Shown here: one piece after another, positions 54,066 to 63,031 of the stretch
Layout: the number at the start of each line of letters is the position of its first letter
Numbering within the stretch: the stretch's first letter is position 1
Assembly: GCA_018817425.1 (NCBI GenBank)
Contig: JAHITX010000024.1
Coordinates: 50,841-114,840, forward strand
DNA length: 64,000 nt
Source of the DNA: Pseudomonadota bacterium
GTDB taxonomy: Bacteria > Desulfobacterota > Desulfobacteria > Desulfobacterales > RPRI01
Reading direction: 5' to 3'
Translations under genes and position numbers: made by a program
The notes under the pieces: generated by a model
What the model saw: the letters and a program-made list of their open reading frames with translations, nothing else
Told to the model about the DNA's origin: nothing
Database searches by the model: none

Positions 54066-56567
54066 ATGCTTAAAAATTATAAAATACCAACTTTAAAAAA
54101 AGTATCATTTCTTCTCCTATCTATTATTTTTTTTAGTGATTACTACATCCATAGCAGTTTGGCATATGCAATGGATACTTTAAATAGTATTAATCCGTCT
54201 GGTTTACAATCCGTTGAAGAAATTGAAAAAGCGGTTTTGTTGATTGCCCAAAACCAAAAAGAAGCTCTTACTGAAAACAAGATGTCTTTTGATTTTCAAA
54301 AACATATTCTGACCAAATCCGGTGAATGCATGAGCGCTCTTGTAGCCGTTCAAACAAAGTCATCTGATAACAACGTTGATAATAAACAACAAGAAAAAGA
54401 GGTATTTTTAAATCTTAGAAAGATTATAAAGCAGATACTAACCTCAAACGAGAAGATTGTTTCGGATTTTCAGGAAAACACCTTGGATACGCTCAAAGAT
54501 CCGGCCACATTCATAAAATCGTCAAAATGGCAACAACCTCAGTTTCTGATTTCTTTATCCAGTTATTGGATTGGATGGAATGGGTATCATATAAGTATTT
54601 TGTTTGAGGATGATGACCCCATGTTTGGCACTTTATTAAATGATGCAATAAAAGGCTTTTCCAAAGCTTTTTTAGATTTTGAAGAAGAAGATGTTATAGC
54701 AAGAAGCCTTTTGGGGCGAGCCCTGTGCTATGGAAAACTAAAAATTTATAGCAAAGCCGGACAGGACTTGAAATTAGTTAAAAAGATGATCGGAAAGGAT
54801 GACCCCCTTTACATTCGCTGTCTTTATGAAGAAATCAGGATTGCATATGAAACCGGAAATTATGAAATAGCGGCAAGAAGCATAGATGAGTTTAAAGAAG
54901 ATTTTGCCAAAGATAAAATCCCAGAACAGATAAAAAAAGCACTTGATACCATTAACTTCAGGATATTAGTTGCTCTTGAGGGGAAAAAAGAAAAAGCACA
55001 ATCTATTACGGAAGAAACCAATAGCACAATCTTTGAAAAACTGAAGCAAGTGGCAAATACCCCTGCCGGCGCAGATGAGCTTTATAGATATGCCAAAATG
55101 CACGCTCCTGAAATCGAAGGCCTATCATATGAAAAGATGGGGCCTGTGGCTTCAATGGCTCTTGGAGATATGATGTTTGAAAAAAAAGATTATAACAAGG
55201 CACTAAAATACTACCTTCCAATCTTTAAAGACTCTCCATCATATATGTCTCATCGTATTGACGAAGTATGGTTTCGTACAGCAACTATTTACTGCAAGAA
55301 AGAACAATACGGTGATGCCCTTTTCTATCTCAAACAGTTTCATGAAAAATATCCTGGCTCTGTTTTTCTTTCTCAAAGTGTACCTCTTTACTATGCTGCG
55401 GCAATTAATTACTACAGTAAAGAAAAAAGCCAGGAGGCATACAACTTATATATAGATGCATTAGAAGTATATATCAAAAAATGTCGCAGCAATTGTACTG
55501 AAATGAGCGAAGCGCGATTTAAAATGGGAAAGCACTTTCAAAAAACAGGCAAAAACAAAAAAGCTGCTGATATGTTTTCTATGGTCAAGCCAGACTCACC
55601 CAACTATCCATCAGCCTGCTATTATGCGATACAATATTATATTGATGAATTGGATTTACTTGCAAAAAAAGGACAGCAAAATTCACATGAAGCAAAAAAG
55701 ATATATAAAAAAGGTAGAGAGTTACTTGCCGAATACAAAAAAGCCGAAGATAAGGCAAAACATTCCGATTATTATAAAAAAATAAAACCCCATATGATTA
55801 TTTTACAAACTGGCTTAAGTCTTTATGGGACTGAAACAGATATTAAGAATAATTTGAAAAAGCTAAAAGAATTTGAGAAAAGGTTTTCCAGAGATAAAAA
55901 TCTGTCTTTAAATGCTCTTTTACTAAAGATGAATATGTATCAACGCCTTGGTATGATTGAGGCCGGGCAAAAGGATCTGAATAATTTTAGCGCAAAAGAG
56001 GTTTTAGATATTGATGCATATAAATTGTTAAGCAATCTTGCACAAAATTTTTATAATGAAGGCCGAATACAAGAAGAAATAAAAACCGGCGCCGTTAATT
56101 CTTTGGATTTTGCTTTGATAGTATACGGAGCACTTTATAAAATATCGTGTAAAAAATTGGAACATCAAAAATATTGTGATACCGCTCAGCTTGGAATGGC
56201 AAGAATATATACTGACAAAAACCAACTGGACAAAGCCGAAGCAATGTATCAGGACATCATTATAAGAAATTCAATGTCAGCTGATGCTGTCTATAATTTG
56301 GGGCTTCTATATGAAAAAAGAGAACAATGGGAAAAAGCTCTTAAAATATGGCGAAAATTGTCAGATGGTGTCAAATCCGGAACTTACCACTGGTTCGAGT
56401 CCAGATACAAAACCGCATATGCCCTGGCCAAACTGGGTAACCACTCCAAAGCCTGCGAGGTATTAAATATTACAATGGTACTTCATCCCGATCTGGGTAG
56501 CGATGAATTGAGGAAAAAATATCTGGCGCTAAAAGCCAAAATATGTATGGAGGAGCCATCATCATGA
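54066..56567 (+). CDS. Large secreted TPR-repeat protein
   Basis: An 833-residue protein from the ATG at 54066, one base after the ExbD2 stop; the in-frame ATG at 54012 would overlap exbD2. A signal peptide (LKKVSFLLLSIIFFSDYYIHSSLAYA) is followed by helical repeats of 34-40 residues, for example ALGDMMFEKKDYNKALKYY, GDALFYLKQFHEKYPGS and YNLGLLYEKREQWEKAL. TPR arrays like this bind partner proteins, as in periplasmic adaptor subunits of Tol/Agl-type machines. It is coupled to the downstream MORN lipoprotein by an ATGA overlap. The target is unknown. Confidence 0.85.
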   Translation: MLKNYKIPTLKKVSFLLLSIIFFSDYYIHSSLAYAMDTLNSINPSGLQSVEEIEKAVLLIAQNQKEALTENKMSFDFQKHILTKSGECMSALVAVQTKSSDNNVDNKQQEKEVFLNLRKIIKQILTSNEKIVSDFQENTLDTLKDPATFIKSSKWQQPQFLISLSSYWIGWNGYHISILFEDDDPMFGTLLNDAIKGFSKAFLDFEEEDVIARSLLGRALCYGKLKIYSKAGQDLKLVKKMIGKDDPLYIRCLYEEIRIAYETGNYEIAARSIDEFKEDFAKDKIPEQIKKALDTINFRILVALEGKKEKAQSITEETNSTIFEKLKQVANTPAGADELYRYAKMHAPEIEGLSYEKMGPVASMALGDMMFEKKDYNKALKYYLPIFKDSPSYMSHRIDEVWFRTATIYCKKEQYGDALFYLKQFHEKYPGSVFLSQSVPLYYAAAINYYSKEKSQEAYNLYIDALEVYIKKCRSNCTEMSEARFKMGKHFQKTGKNKKAADMFSMVKPDSPNYPSACYYAIQYYIDELDLLAKKGQQNSHEAKKIYKKGRELLAEYKKAEDKAKHSDYYKKIKPHMIILQTGLSLYGTETDIKNNLKKLKEFEKRFSRDKNLSLNALLLKMNMYQRLGMIEAGQKDLNNFSAKEVLDIDAYKLLSNLAQNFYNEGRIQEEIKTGAVNSLDFALIVYGALYKISCKKLEHQKYCDTAQLGMARIYTDKNQLDKAEAMYQDIIIRNSMSADAVYNLGLLYEKREQWEKALKIWRKLSDGVKSGTYHWFESRYKTAYALAKLGNHSKACEVLNITMVLHPDLGSDELRKKYLALKAKICMEEPSS

Positions 56568-57517
56568 TAAAGCATGCTATTGCATTAGTTCTATTAATGT
56601 CCTTGTTGTCATGTACCTCGGTCGTTAAAACGTATTATGACCGAGATGAGAAGATACTCATGGAAGAGATGAGCTGGTATTATAATTTAGCAAAAGAGTA
56701 CCGGCATGGTTATTTTAAGTATTACTACGAAAGCGGCCGGTTAAAGACCGAGGGCAATTTCAATATGAACAAAGTGGATGGCCTTGTTAAAGATTATTAT
56801 GAAAATGGTATGCTATCCAGAGAACAGCATTACAGAAACGGTATATTGAATGGAATATTAGCACGTTATTGTGAAAACGGCAATATAATAGGCAAGTATA
56901 ATTATATAATGGGATTGTTAGAGGGTAAGACCGAGCAATATTTTGAATGCACTGGAAAAATTGATGAAGTACTTTTTTATAAAAATGGAAAAAGAGAAGG
57001 TGAAAAAACAATTTATTTCAAAGACGGAAGAATAAAAGATACCATAACCTATGTAAACGGGAAAGAAGAAGGGCCGTTTCTTTCTTATTTTGACGATGGA
57101 GCCACAAAAGCAAAAGGAGCCTATAAAAACGGTAAAAAGGAAGGGCTATTGGTTTCATATTATATAGACGGCACAATCAAAGCCCAGGAAAATTACAGGC
57201 AAGGAGAATATGATGGTGAGATACGTTTATATTTTCCAAACGGGAAATTAAGAGAAGAAATCAATTACAAAAATTGCCATAAAAACGGCTATGAAAAATT
57301 TTTTTATAAAAACGGAAGGCTGAAAACTCAAACATATTATGAAAATGGAATGATAAACGGCATAAAGAAACAATATGATGTTTATGGCAATCTCTGGCTG
57401 GAAGAAAGTTATAAAAATGATGTTCTTGATGGCCCCACCAAACGCTATAGTAAAACCGGCACGGTTATCAAAGTTTATAATTATAAAAATGGCGAATTGA
57501 TAACTGCCGGTAAATGA
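56564..57517 (+). CDS. MORN-repeat lipoprotein (YwqK-like)
   Basis: A 317-residue lipoprotein from the ATG at 56564 (ATGA overlap with the TPR gene). Signal peptide with lipobox LLSC (Cys near residue 17). The rest is about ten MORN-type repeats of about 23 residues with the pattern YYENGxLxxExxYxNGxxxG, for example YYENGMLSREQHYRNG and YKNGKKEG. The family is often annotated as a YwqK toxin-antitoxin antitoxin, but no toxin is encoded here. As a lipoprotein it would sit at the outer or inner membrane facing the periplasm, in reach of the TPR and VWA proteins. A related MORN protein is at 63032. Confidence 0.85.
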   Translation: MIKHAIALVLLMSLLSCTSVVKTYYDRDEKILMEEMSWYYNLAKEYRHGYFKYYYESGRLKTEGNFNMNKVDGLVKDYYENGMLSREQHYRNGILNGILARYCENGNIIGKYNYIMGLLEGKTEQYFECTGKIDEVLFYKNGKREGEKTIYFKDGRIKDTITYVNGKEEGPFLSYFDDGATKAKGAYKNGKKEGLLVSYYIDGTIKAQENYRQGEYDGEIRLYFPNGKLREEINYKNCHKNGYEKFFYKNGRLKTQTYYENGMINGIKKQYDVYGNLWLEESYKNDVLDGPTKRYSKTGTVIKVYNYKNGELITAGK

Positions 57518-58020
57518 AATGTTTAAAAATCGACATAGAAAGCAGTAAAACCAATGTCGTCATGCATAGAGACCGGTTTGTACTGCCCGAAAAAATTCAA
57601 CAAGAACAGCCTATAATGTTGTAGGCCAATACAATTTCTCCCTTTGCGTGTCTGCAACAACAATTGCCGGAACAATATTATTATTGTGGTTTGTACCAAT
57701 CGGAACAGATTCATGATAATTGCTACAAATCAGAAATCTCACTTAACTGTGCTTAAAATCACCCTAAAAATCATACTAACGGGTGATTGAAAATAACAAT
57801 AATCTATCTATCTATACTTGCATCCGGGAAAGCTTTTCCAAAATAATCAGGCATATTGAAACCCAGTATTTGTCTATAGCCGTTCATCGGATTAATGCCA
57901 TATCTGGCAAAAGAAAAGAATAAGAAACATAGGATCATAATGACTATAAGCCAATGTCCAACCTAATCGTCCGACAACGCAGTTACAATAAAAATGGATA
58001 TTACAAAATAGCGAGGCAAA
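57518..58020. other. Gap with right copy of the 26-bp repeat
   Basis: About 500 bp without a convincing gene; a frame of about 37 codons starting at 57517 is unrecognised. It contains the right direct-repeat copy (57767-57792). Confidence 0.45.
57767..57792 (+). repeat. 26-bp direct repeat, right copy
   Basis: Twin of 50893-50918, one mismatch. The two copies bracket the whole six-gene VWA-ExbBD-TPR-MORN operon (6.9 kb apart). Confidence 0.85.
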
Positions 58021-58021
58021 A

Positions 58022-59313
58022 ATGCAAATCGGGATACAAACATGGGGAAGTGAAGGCGATTTCAGACCATTTATGGCTTTAGCTGTAGGATTGAGCAATG
58101 CAGGCCATAAAGTCAAACTTGTTGCAACAATACTTTCTGAAGTAAGTAAATATAGCGAAATCGCCGAAAAATTCGATTTTGAGTTGCAGTATGTTGCCTC
58201 ACCAGTTGTTAATGATTTGGAAGAAGCAAATAATATTGTAAATTCAGCTATAAAAGCATCTGATCCGTTAAAACAATTCGCAATCCTTATGGAATATTTT
58301 TTTACCCTGTTCAAAATGAAATGTTTTCCGCAGGTATTGATCTATGTAAAAAGTACGATTTAATAATCGGACATTTTGGACATTATCCGGTACATATTGC
58401 AGCAGAAAAATTTAAAGTTCCGAATATATCTGTTACTCTGACTCATAATACTATTCCTTCTAAGTATAATCCCCCGGCTTGCGCCCCTGATATTGGTAAA
58501 TGGGCCTCTCCTTTATTGTGGAAACTTGGTCGTTATTTTATGAACAAATCACATTTACCAAGAGTAAATAATTTAAGAAAGGAAAATGCTTTACCGGAAG
58601 CAAAAGATATCATGCTGGATGTATGGCCATCCAAGCTTATGAATTTAATAGGAGTAAGTCCGGTTTTTTGTAAAAAGCAGAAAGATTGGGGACAAAATCA
58701 TCAGGTTTGCGGTTTTTTAAATTTGCCCCAAAATTCTGATAATGAAAAATTACCTTACAGCTTAAAGCAATTTTTAAATACCGGAGAACCTCCTGTATAT
58801 ATGAATTTTGGCAGTATGATGCCTTTAAAAAGCGAAGACCGGAAAATAATATATGAACTGTTTAAAGAAACAGCAAAACTGGCAAATTGCAGAATAATTT
58901 TACAAATAGACGAGTCAGAGCAGGATTTATATAAATCAGATAGTAAAACTTATTATACACCTCCTGTTAATCATCTAAAAGTATTTCCATATTGTTCAGC
59001 TATAGTACATCACGGCGGTGCAGGGACAACTCAGTCAGCTACACTTTCAGGAGTACCGTCTATAGTTGTTTCTTTTATGGTAGACCAGGCTTTTTGGGGG
59101 ACAGAGCTTAAGAGAATAGGGATAGCGCCTGAGGCAATACCTTTCAAAAAATTAACTCCTAAAAAACTTGCAAATAAAGTTAAATACGTTCTCAATTCAC
59201 CTCACATGAAAGAAAAAGCAAATGAAATTGGGAAGGAAATTAAAAAAGAAGATAGTGTGAAAAGAGCTGTTAAATTAATCGGTGAGCTAATCAATGACCG
59301 TTTTAACAAATGA
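58022..59313 (+). pseudogene. Frameshifted UGT/MGT-family glycosyltransferase
   Basis: A glycosyltransferase of about 430 residues split in two frames. The first part (58022-58321) has the N-terminal GIQTWGSEGDFRPFMALAVGL. The second (from about 58321) continues with YDLIIGHFGHYPVHIAAEKF. It includes the C-terminal NDP-sugar region PYCSAIVHHGGAGTTQSATLSGVP. The frame shifts by -1 at the aaaatgaaatg stretch near 58319, where the first frame runs on to a stop at 58363. It may be a true frameshift or a sequencing error. Members transfer sugars to sterols, macrolides or lipids. Its stop lies inside MITE copy 3. Confidence 0.75.
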
Positions 59314-59475
59314 GCCAGTTTCAAAACGCCCCATTTTGGCCGATCTCTGCGTTGGGCTCAAATTTCGCACGAAGTGAAGCATTAGCGCTATCCTCGAAAT
59401 ACTCAATGTATTCCTGTAGTTGAAATTTTCGCCCGCCTTGAGCTTGACCAAACTGAAACGTTTTGAAAGTGGCTC
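59312..59475 (-). mobile_element. MITE-like palindromic repeat, copy 3
   Basis: 164 bp, in reverse orientation to copies 1 and 2, same terminal repeats. It begins at the glycosyltransferase stop codon and ends about 40 bp before a transposase fragment. The central section carries part of the copy 2 insertion. Confidence 0.83.
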
Positions 59476-59517
59476 AATCGATTAGATTTGGATCAGGATG
59501 AAATATGACATTTGTAT

Positions 59518-59672
59518 ATGACGTTGACAAGAGTAGAAAACGCCTTCAGGGATTTAAAATCTCATTTAGGTTTACGTCCGAATTTTCATCAAATAGAAGG
59601 TCAGGTAGATGGGCATATATTCATATCGATTCTTGCCTATCATCTGCTACACTCAATTGAGTATAGACCTTA
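59518..59672 (+). pseudogene. IS1634/IS4-type transposase C-terminal fragment
   Basis: About 50 residues of the conserved end of a DDE transposase: TRVENAFRDLKSHLGLRPNF and GHIFISILAYHLLHSIEY, ending at a stop. The rest of the transposase and its inverted repeats are not seen. Confidence 0.65.
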
Positions 59673-60024
59673 GAGCAAGGGATTATCTGAACAAAAGAGG
59701 GATAACGGATAATGCTTTGTTTGCGGATTACAAAACCGGCTTTGCAAACGGGAGTCTGTTAAATGTTCTGCCCGAAGAAGTAAAAGAGCAGTTAAAAGAA
59801 ATAGGGATATTGAATAACCGGGGTATGGAGCACTTTTACAGCTACGTTACGTTCCCGGTTTATGACTCTGACGGCAACCCTTCCGGCATATGCGGCCGCA
59901 GAGTGGAGGGAATGAGCCAGGGAGCCGACCACTTATATCTGCCCGGAGAAAGACGCGGCATGTTCAACCGGCAGGCGGCAAAATCTCATAAAGATATCAT
60001 CCTCACAGAATCCATAATCGATGC
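59660..60024 (+). pseudogene. DnaG-type primase fragment
   Basis: Frame within the ORF 59609-60049 with the segments ARDYLNKRGITDNALFADYK, VTFPVYDSDGNPSGICGRR and HKDIILTESIIDAQ. This is the middle of a phage or plasmid-type primase (N-terminal core to the start of the Toprim domain). It joins transposase fragments on both sides and lacks a zinc domain and the Toprim end, so it is debris. The N-terminal codons of the ORF come from the transposase fragment in another frame. Confidence 0.65.
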
Positions 60025-60478
60025 CCAGCGCACTCAAGATCATTGCTGAAATCGGCGCATGAGCCGCTGGAAGTCGGCTAAACATTTTGCCTCTTGGCTG
60101 GGTTTGTGTCCCGGTACCAAGGTCAGCGGCAGCATGGTACTCAGCAGCAAAAGCAAACAAGTTGCCAATCGTGCTGCCACAACTCTCCGCATAGCAGCCT
60201 TCACCCTGTTCAACTCAAAAAGTGCTCTTGGAGCCTATTTACGAAGACAGTGATCCCGCCTGGGTGCTCCTAAAGCGATAACTGCAACTGCGCATAAACT
60301 GGCCCGTCTGGTTTACGCAATGCTAAAGCACGGTACTGACTACGTTGATATTGGCCAAGACTACTATGAAGAACGCTATCGTAAACGAGTCATACAAAAC
60401 TTGAAACGTAAGGCCCAGGAATTGGGGTTTGAACTCGTTCAGATTTCCGTACAACAAGAGAAAATAGCAAGTACATAA
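60022..60478 (+). pseudogene. IS110-family transposase C-terminal remnant
   Basis: Matches the transposase_20 region: ALKIIAEIGA, SAKHFASWLGLCPGTKVSGS, SSKSKQVANRAATTL, then SALGAYLRRQ. A frameshift near 60058 and an in-frame TGA at 60251-60253 break it; afterwards KAITATAHKLARLVYAML and ERYRKRVIQNLKRKAQELGF continue to the stop. The N-terminal DEDD half is missing. Confidence 0.75.
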
Positions 60479-60480
60479 AT

Positions 60481-60800
60481 TCAAATAGTTACAGTTAAGT
60501 TACTTGGAAGGATGTCGTTAAAATCTTCTTCCAAAATATCCGCCTGTTTTAAAATGGCTTTTTACAGGTATAAGCTTATAGGTAAAAACCTGGAGAAAGA
60601 TTAGTGGGGCCGGGTCAGGCTTATCAAGTCCGGCATGACGGGTTAGGGTGTTTGCACAAAACCATTATTTCTAAATGCAGTTACCCTGGATGCCGGGTAT
60701 TGTCTAATTGACAAATGATAATTAAAGAACTAAAGGGCTTGAAGCTCCCCATAAATTATAACTGTGTTTCAAACAGCAATGAGTTAAGGAGTCTCCACCA
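60481..60800. other. Non-coding gap after IS110 remnant
   Basis: About 320 bp with no recognisable gene, RNA or strong repeat. An aaggag-like ribosome-binding site (60786-60791) precedes the next ATG. Confidence 0.4.
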
Positions 60801-61274
60801 ATGAAAAACTATGATAAAAGATATATAATTATATCGACAATTTGTATATTGAGTATGCTTTTAATTTTTTTATCATGTGCTTCAAAATCGATAAGGATAC
60901 AAATGACAGATGGAAAATTAAGGCCATGCCCAGAGAGCCCTAATTGTGTATCAAGCGAAACAGGAGACGAATTTTCGCGTATAAAACCGCTTACCTTTCA
61001 GGGTTCGGCCGAAAATGCCTGGAAAGTTCTTCAAGAATCTATAGCAAGTATGGGAGGAAACATACAGGAAGAACGTAAGGATTATCTTAGAGCTGTATTT
61101 ACTTCTATGGTATTTAAATTTGAAGATGATCTTGAGTGCAGAATGGTTTCTGCTGAAGGCACTATTCACATACGCTCAGGAGCAAGAAGAGGATATTCGG
61201 ATTTTAGGGTCAATGCAAGAAGAGTTGAGAATTTGCGCACTATATTTAATAACATTGTGAAGGATGGGTTATAA
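60801..61274 (+). CDS. DUF1499 lipoprotein
   Basis: A 157-residue protein. The signal peptide ends in a lipobox (FLSC, Cys near residue 26). The DUF1499 domain has PCPESPNCVSSE, then AWKVLQESIASMGG and RSGARRGYSDFRVNARRVE. The family is widespread and uncharacterised. It converges with the DUF4139 gene; a hairpin lies at the junction. Confidence 0.88.
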   Translation: MKNYDKRYIIISTICILSMLLIFLSCASKSIRIQMTDGKLRPCPESPNCVSSETGDEFSRIKPLTFQGSAENAWKVLQESIASMGGNIQEERKDYLRAVFTSMVFKFEDDLECRMVSAEGTIHIRSGARRGYSDFRVNARRVENLRTIFNNIVKDGL

Positions 61275-61289
61275 AAACTACCCACCCTT
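61260..61289. terminator. Possible bidirectional terminator hairpin
   Basis: aaggatgggt (61260-61269) pairs with acccaccctt (61280-61289), one mismatch, across the junction of two convergent genes. No strong U-run. Confidence 0.45.
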
Positions 61290-61299
61290 CATATAGCTT

Positions 61300-62982
61300 T
61301 TATAAACCCGAAACAGGAGTATTTTTAGGATAGTTTACTACAAAAGAAATGTTGATTTCTTTTTTTGCTTTAGGCTCTATCTTAACAAGCCATCTTAATA
61401 CGCCTTGTCTGTCTTTATAGTTATTTTCAGTTGGTTGTGGTGAAATCTTCAAATCTTCAATTTTTATTTTATCGGTCTTTGAAACAGGAATACTATCTAA
61501 AACATTTACGGAGATCGTTTTGTCCTTCAAGTTTTCAATTTTTATTTTAAATGCCATTTCCCGAACAATAGTGTTTCTTTCAAAAGAACCAAAGTAAGTT
61601 TCTTTTTTATTATCGGTTATTTTTATATGCTGTATTTTTACTTCCCTGTCAGCACCAAGATTTAAATCAAAAGTTTCCCCGGAGTTTTTAGCGTCAAGAA
61701 AGGTTTTCCCAATAAAATGAGGACCAAGATGAACATTCATGAAACCGCTTAAAAGTTCTTTATCTGTGGTTGCTTTGCATATGAGAAAAGCGGAAGGAGA
61801 TGTTTTGGGAACGGCATAATGCATAAACTCGCCTTTTATTGTTTTGCTGAAAAGCGGCAGAAGAGTAGTTTTATCTTTTGATTCGACAGTAAGCTCTCTC
61901 GGCATCTGATATTCGAATGACAGCGGGCTTACATTTGTTTTAGCACTTATAAAATCGGCTTCCTGGGCTGCTTCTACCGATTCAGAATCAAACTTGTCTA
62001 CAGACTCCTTGTTTTTTGCTTCCTGCATTGCTGGCGCAGCAGCATCGCTATATAAACTAATGCTCTTTCGCATAGCACGAGGCCTCGGCTTTAAAATATC
62101 CAAAACCCAGGAAGGCGTATCCGGAAGAGCTGCCCCTCTTAAGGGGATAGCGTTTGATATGGAAAGATTTATATCCTGCCAGTCCTCACCTGTTTTCTGG
62201 TTAAGTTTTGCAAACATAGTAAGGTTTACGGATTTCAAATCGGTTGGCACAGACGCCTTATACAGTGGTTGCCACAAAGCGTTATATGTAAGATAGCTTG
62301 CAGAAATGCTGGCTGTTTGTGTGTTTTGAGAATTAAACAGGATCTCGATAACCTTTTTTTCTTTTGAACGTCGTGACCCAAGAGTGTTCAGTTCTTTCGT
62401 AACAACTTGAATCTTTTCGTCAACATCAATAATTTTTTCATTAATATCCTGCCTTTTCTTAAGGATAGCTTCAAAGCTTTGCCCTAAAAAGGATAATGTT
62501 TTTGTAAGTTCTTCGGTTTTTGGAAAAGAGGTTTTCATATCCTGAGGAACCTGAGTTTTTGAAAAATCCATGACCGATTCTAAGAAACGTTCCTTGTTTT
62601 TTAAAACATTTATGTCATCGGTCATAGCTGTATGGGCTGCTTTGAGATCTTTTAGTTTTTTTTCAAGATCCTTAATGTTTTCCTGAGGTGCTTTTTCAAG
62701 ATATATGGTTTTTAGCTGAACGCTGTAAAGTTCTCCTTTCCCAAAAACTTTTGCAGAGACTGAATCTGCATCCACATTAAAAGCTTCTACCCCAATAAAG
62801 ATCTCATTTAGGCCCTTCTGAACGGGTACTTTTGCTTCCCTTGTTATAAGCGCCTGGTTGGAAAAGAGTGTGACGGATCTAATTTTGGAGGGAACAACAT
62901 CCTGGGCCAGAGCAGTAGACAGAACGCACAGAGTCAGGCCAGATAGAATAAGCATATAGCGTATCAATTTATTTGCCATCAT
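61300..62982 (-). CDS. DUF4139 (MuiA-family) secreted protein
   Basis: A 560-residue protein with a signal peptide (LILSGLTLCVLSTALAQD). The N-terminal DUF4140 region (SKIRSVTLFSNQALITREA) is followed by a coiled-coil stretch from about 95 to 205. A long C-terminal DUF4139 beta-rich domain has SASYLTYNALWQPLYKASV and LRWLVKIEPKAKKEINISF. The family was named mucoidy inhibitor A from Streptomyces; its activity is unknown. It lies just downstream of a MORN protein on the same strand, so the two may be cotranscribed. Confidence 0.87.
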   Translation of the reverse strand: MMANKLIRYMLILSGLTLCVLSTALAQDVVPSKIRSVTLFSNQALITREAKVPVQKGLNEIFIGVEAFNVDADSVSAKVFGKGELYSVQLKTIYLEKAPQENIKDLEKKLKDLKAAHTAMTDDINVLKNKERFLESVMDFSKTQVPQDMKTSFPKTEELTKTLSFLGQSFEAILKKRQDINEKIIDVDEKIQVVTKELNTLGSRRSKEKKVIEILFNSQNTQTASISASYLTYNALWQPLYKASVPTDLKSVNLTMFAKLNQKTGEDWQDINLSISNAIPLRGAALPDTPSWVLDILKPRPRAMRKSISLYSDAAAPAMQEAKNKESVDKFDSESVEAAQEADFISAKTNVSPLSFEYQMPRELTVESKDKTTLLPLFSKTIKGEFMHYAVPKTSPSAFLICKATTDKELLSGFMNVHLGPHFIGKTFLDAKNSGETFDLNLGADREVKIQHIKITDNKKETYFGSFERNTIVREMAFKIKIENLKDKTISVNVLDSIPVSKTDKIKIEDLKISPQPTENNYKDRQGVLRWLVKIEPKAKKEINISFVVNYPKNTPVSGL

Positions 62983-63031
62983 AAACTCCTGTTATTATGT
63001 TTACAAAATATTAAGGATTTATACGTTCTTT

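Noticed and set aside
51117..57517. Zorya-type antiphage system
   Set aside because: Zorya pairs a MotA-like ZorA with an OmpA-type ZorB and cytosolic nuclease/helicase partners. Here there are two ExbD proteins without peptidoglycan-binding domains and no nuclease or helicase.
56564..57517. MORN lipoprotein as a toxin-antitoxin antitoxin
   Set aside because: The usual database name, but it has a lipoprotein signal and no toxin gene is nearby.
57517..57640. Short frame of about 37 codons after the MORN gene
   Set aside because: No ribosome-binding site and no recognisable family.
58022..58363. Programmed -1 frameshift in the glycosyltransferase
   Set aside because: No slippery heptamer with a stimulatory structure is evident at 58319; an indel or sequencing error is simpler.
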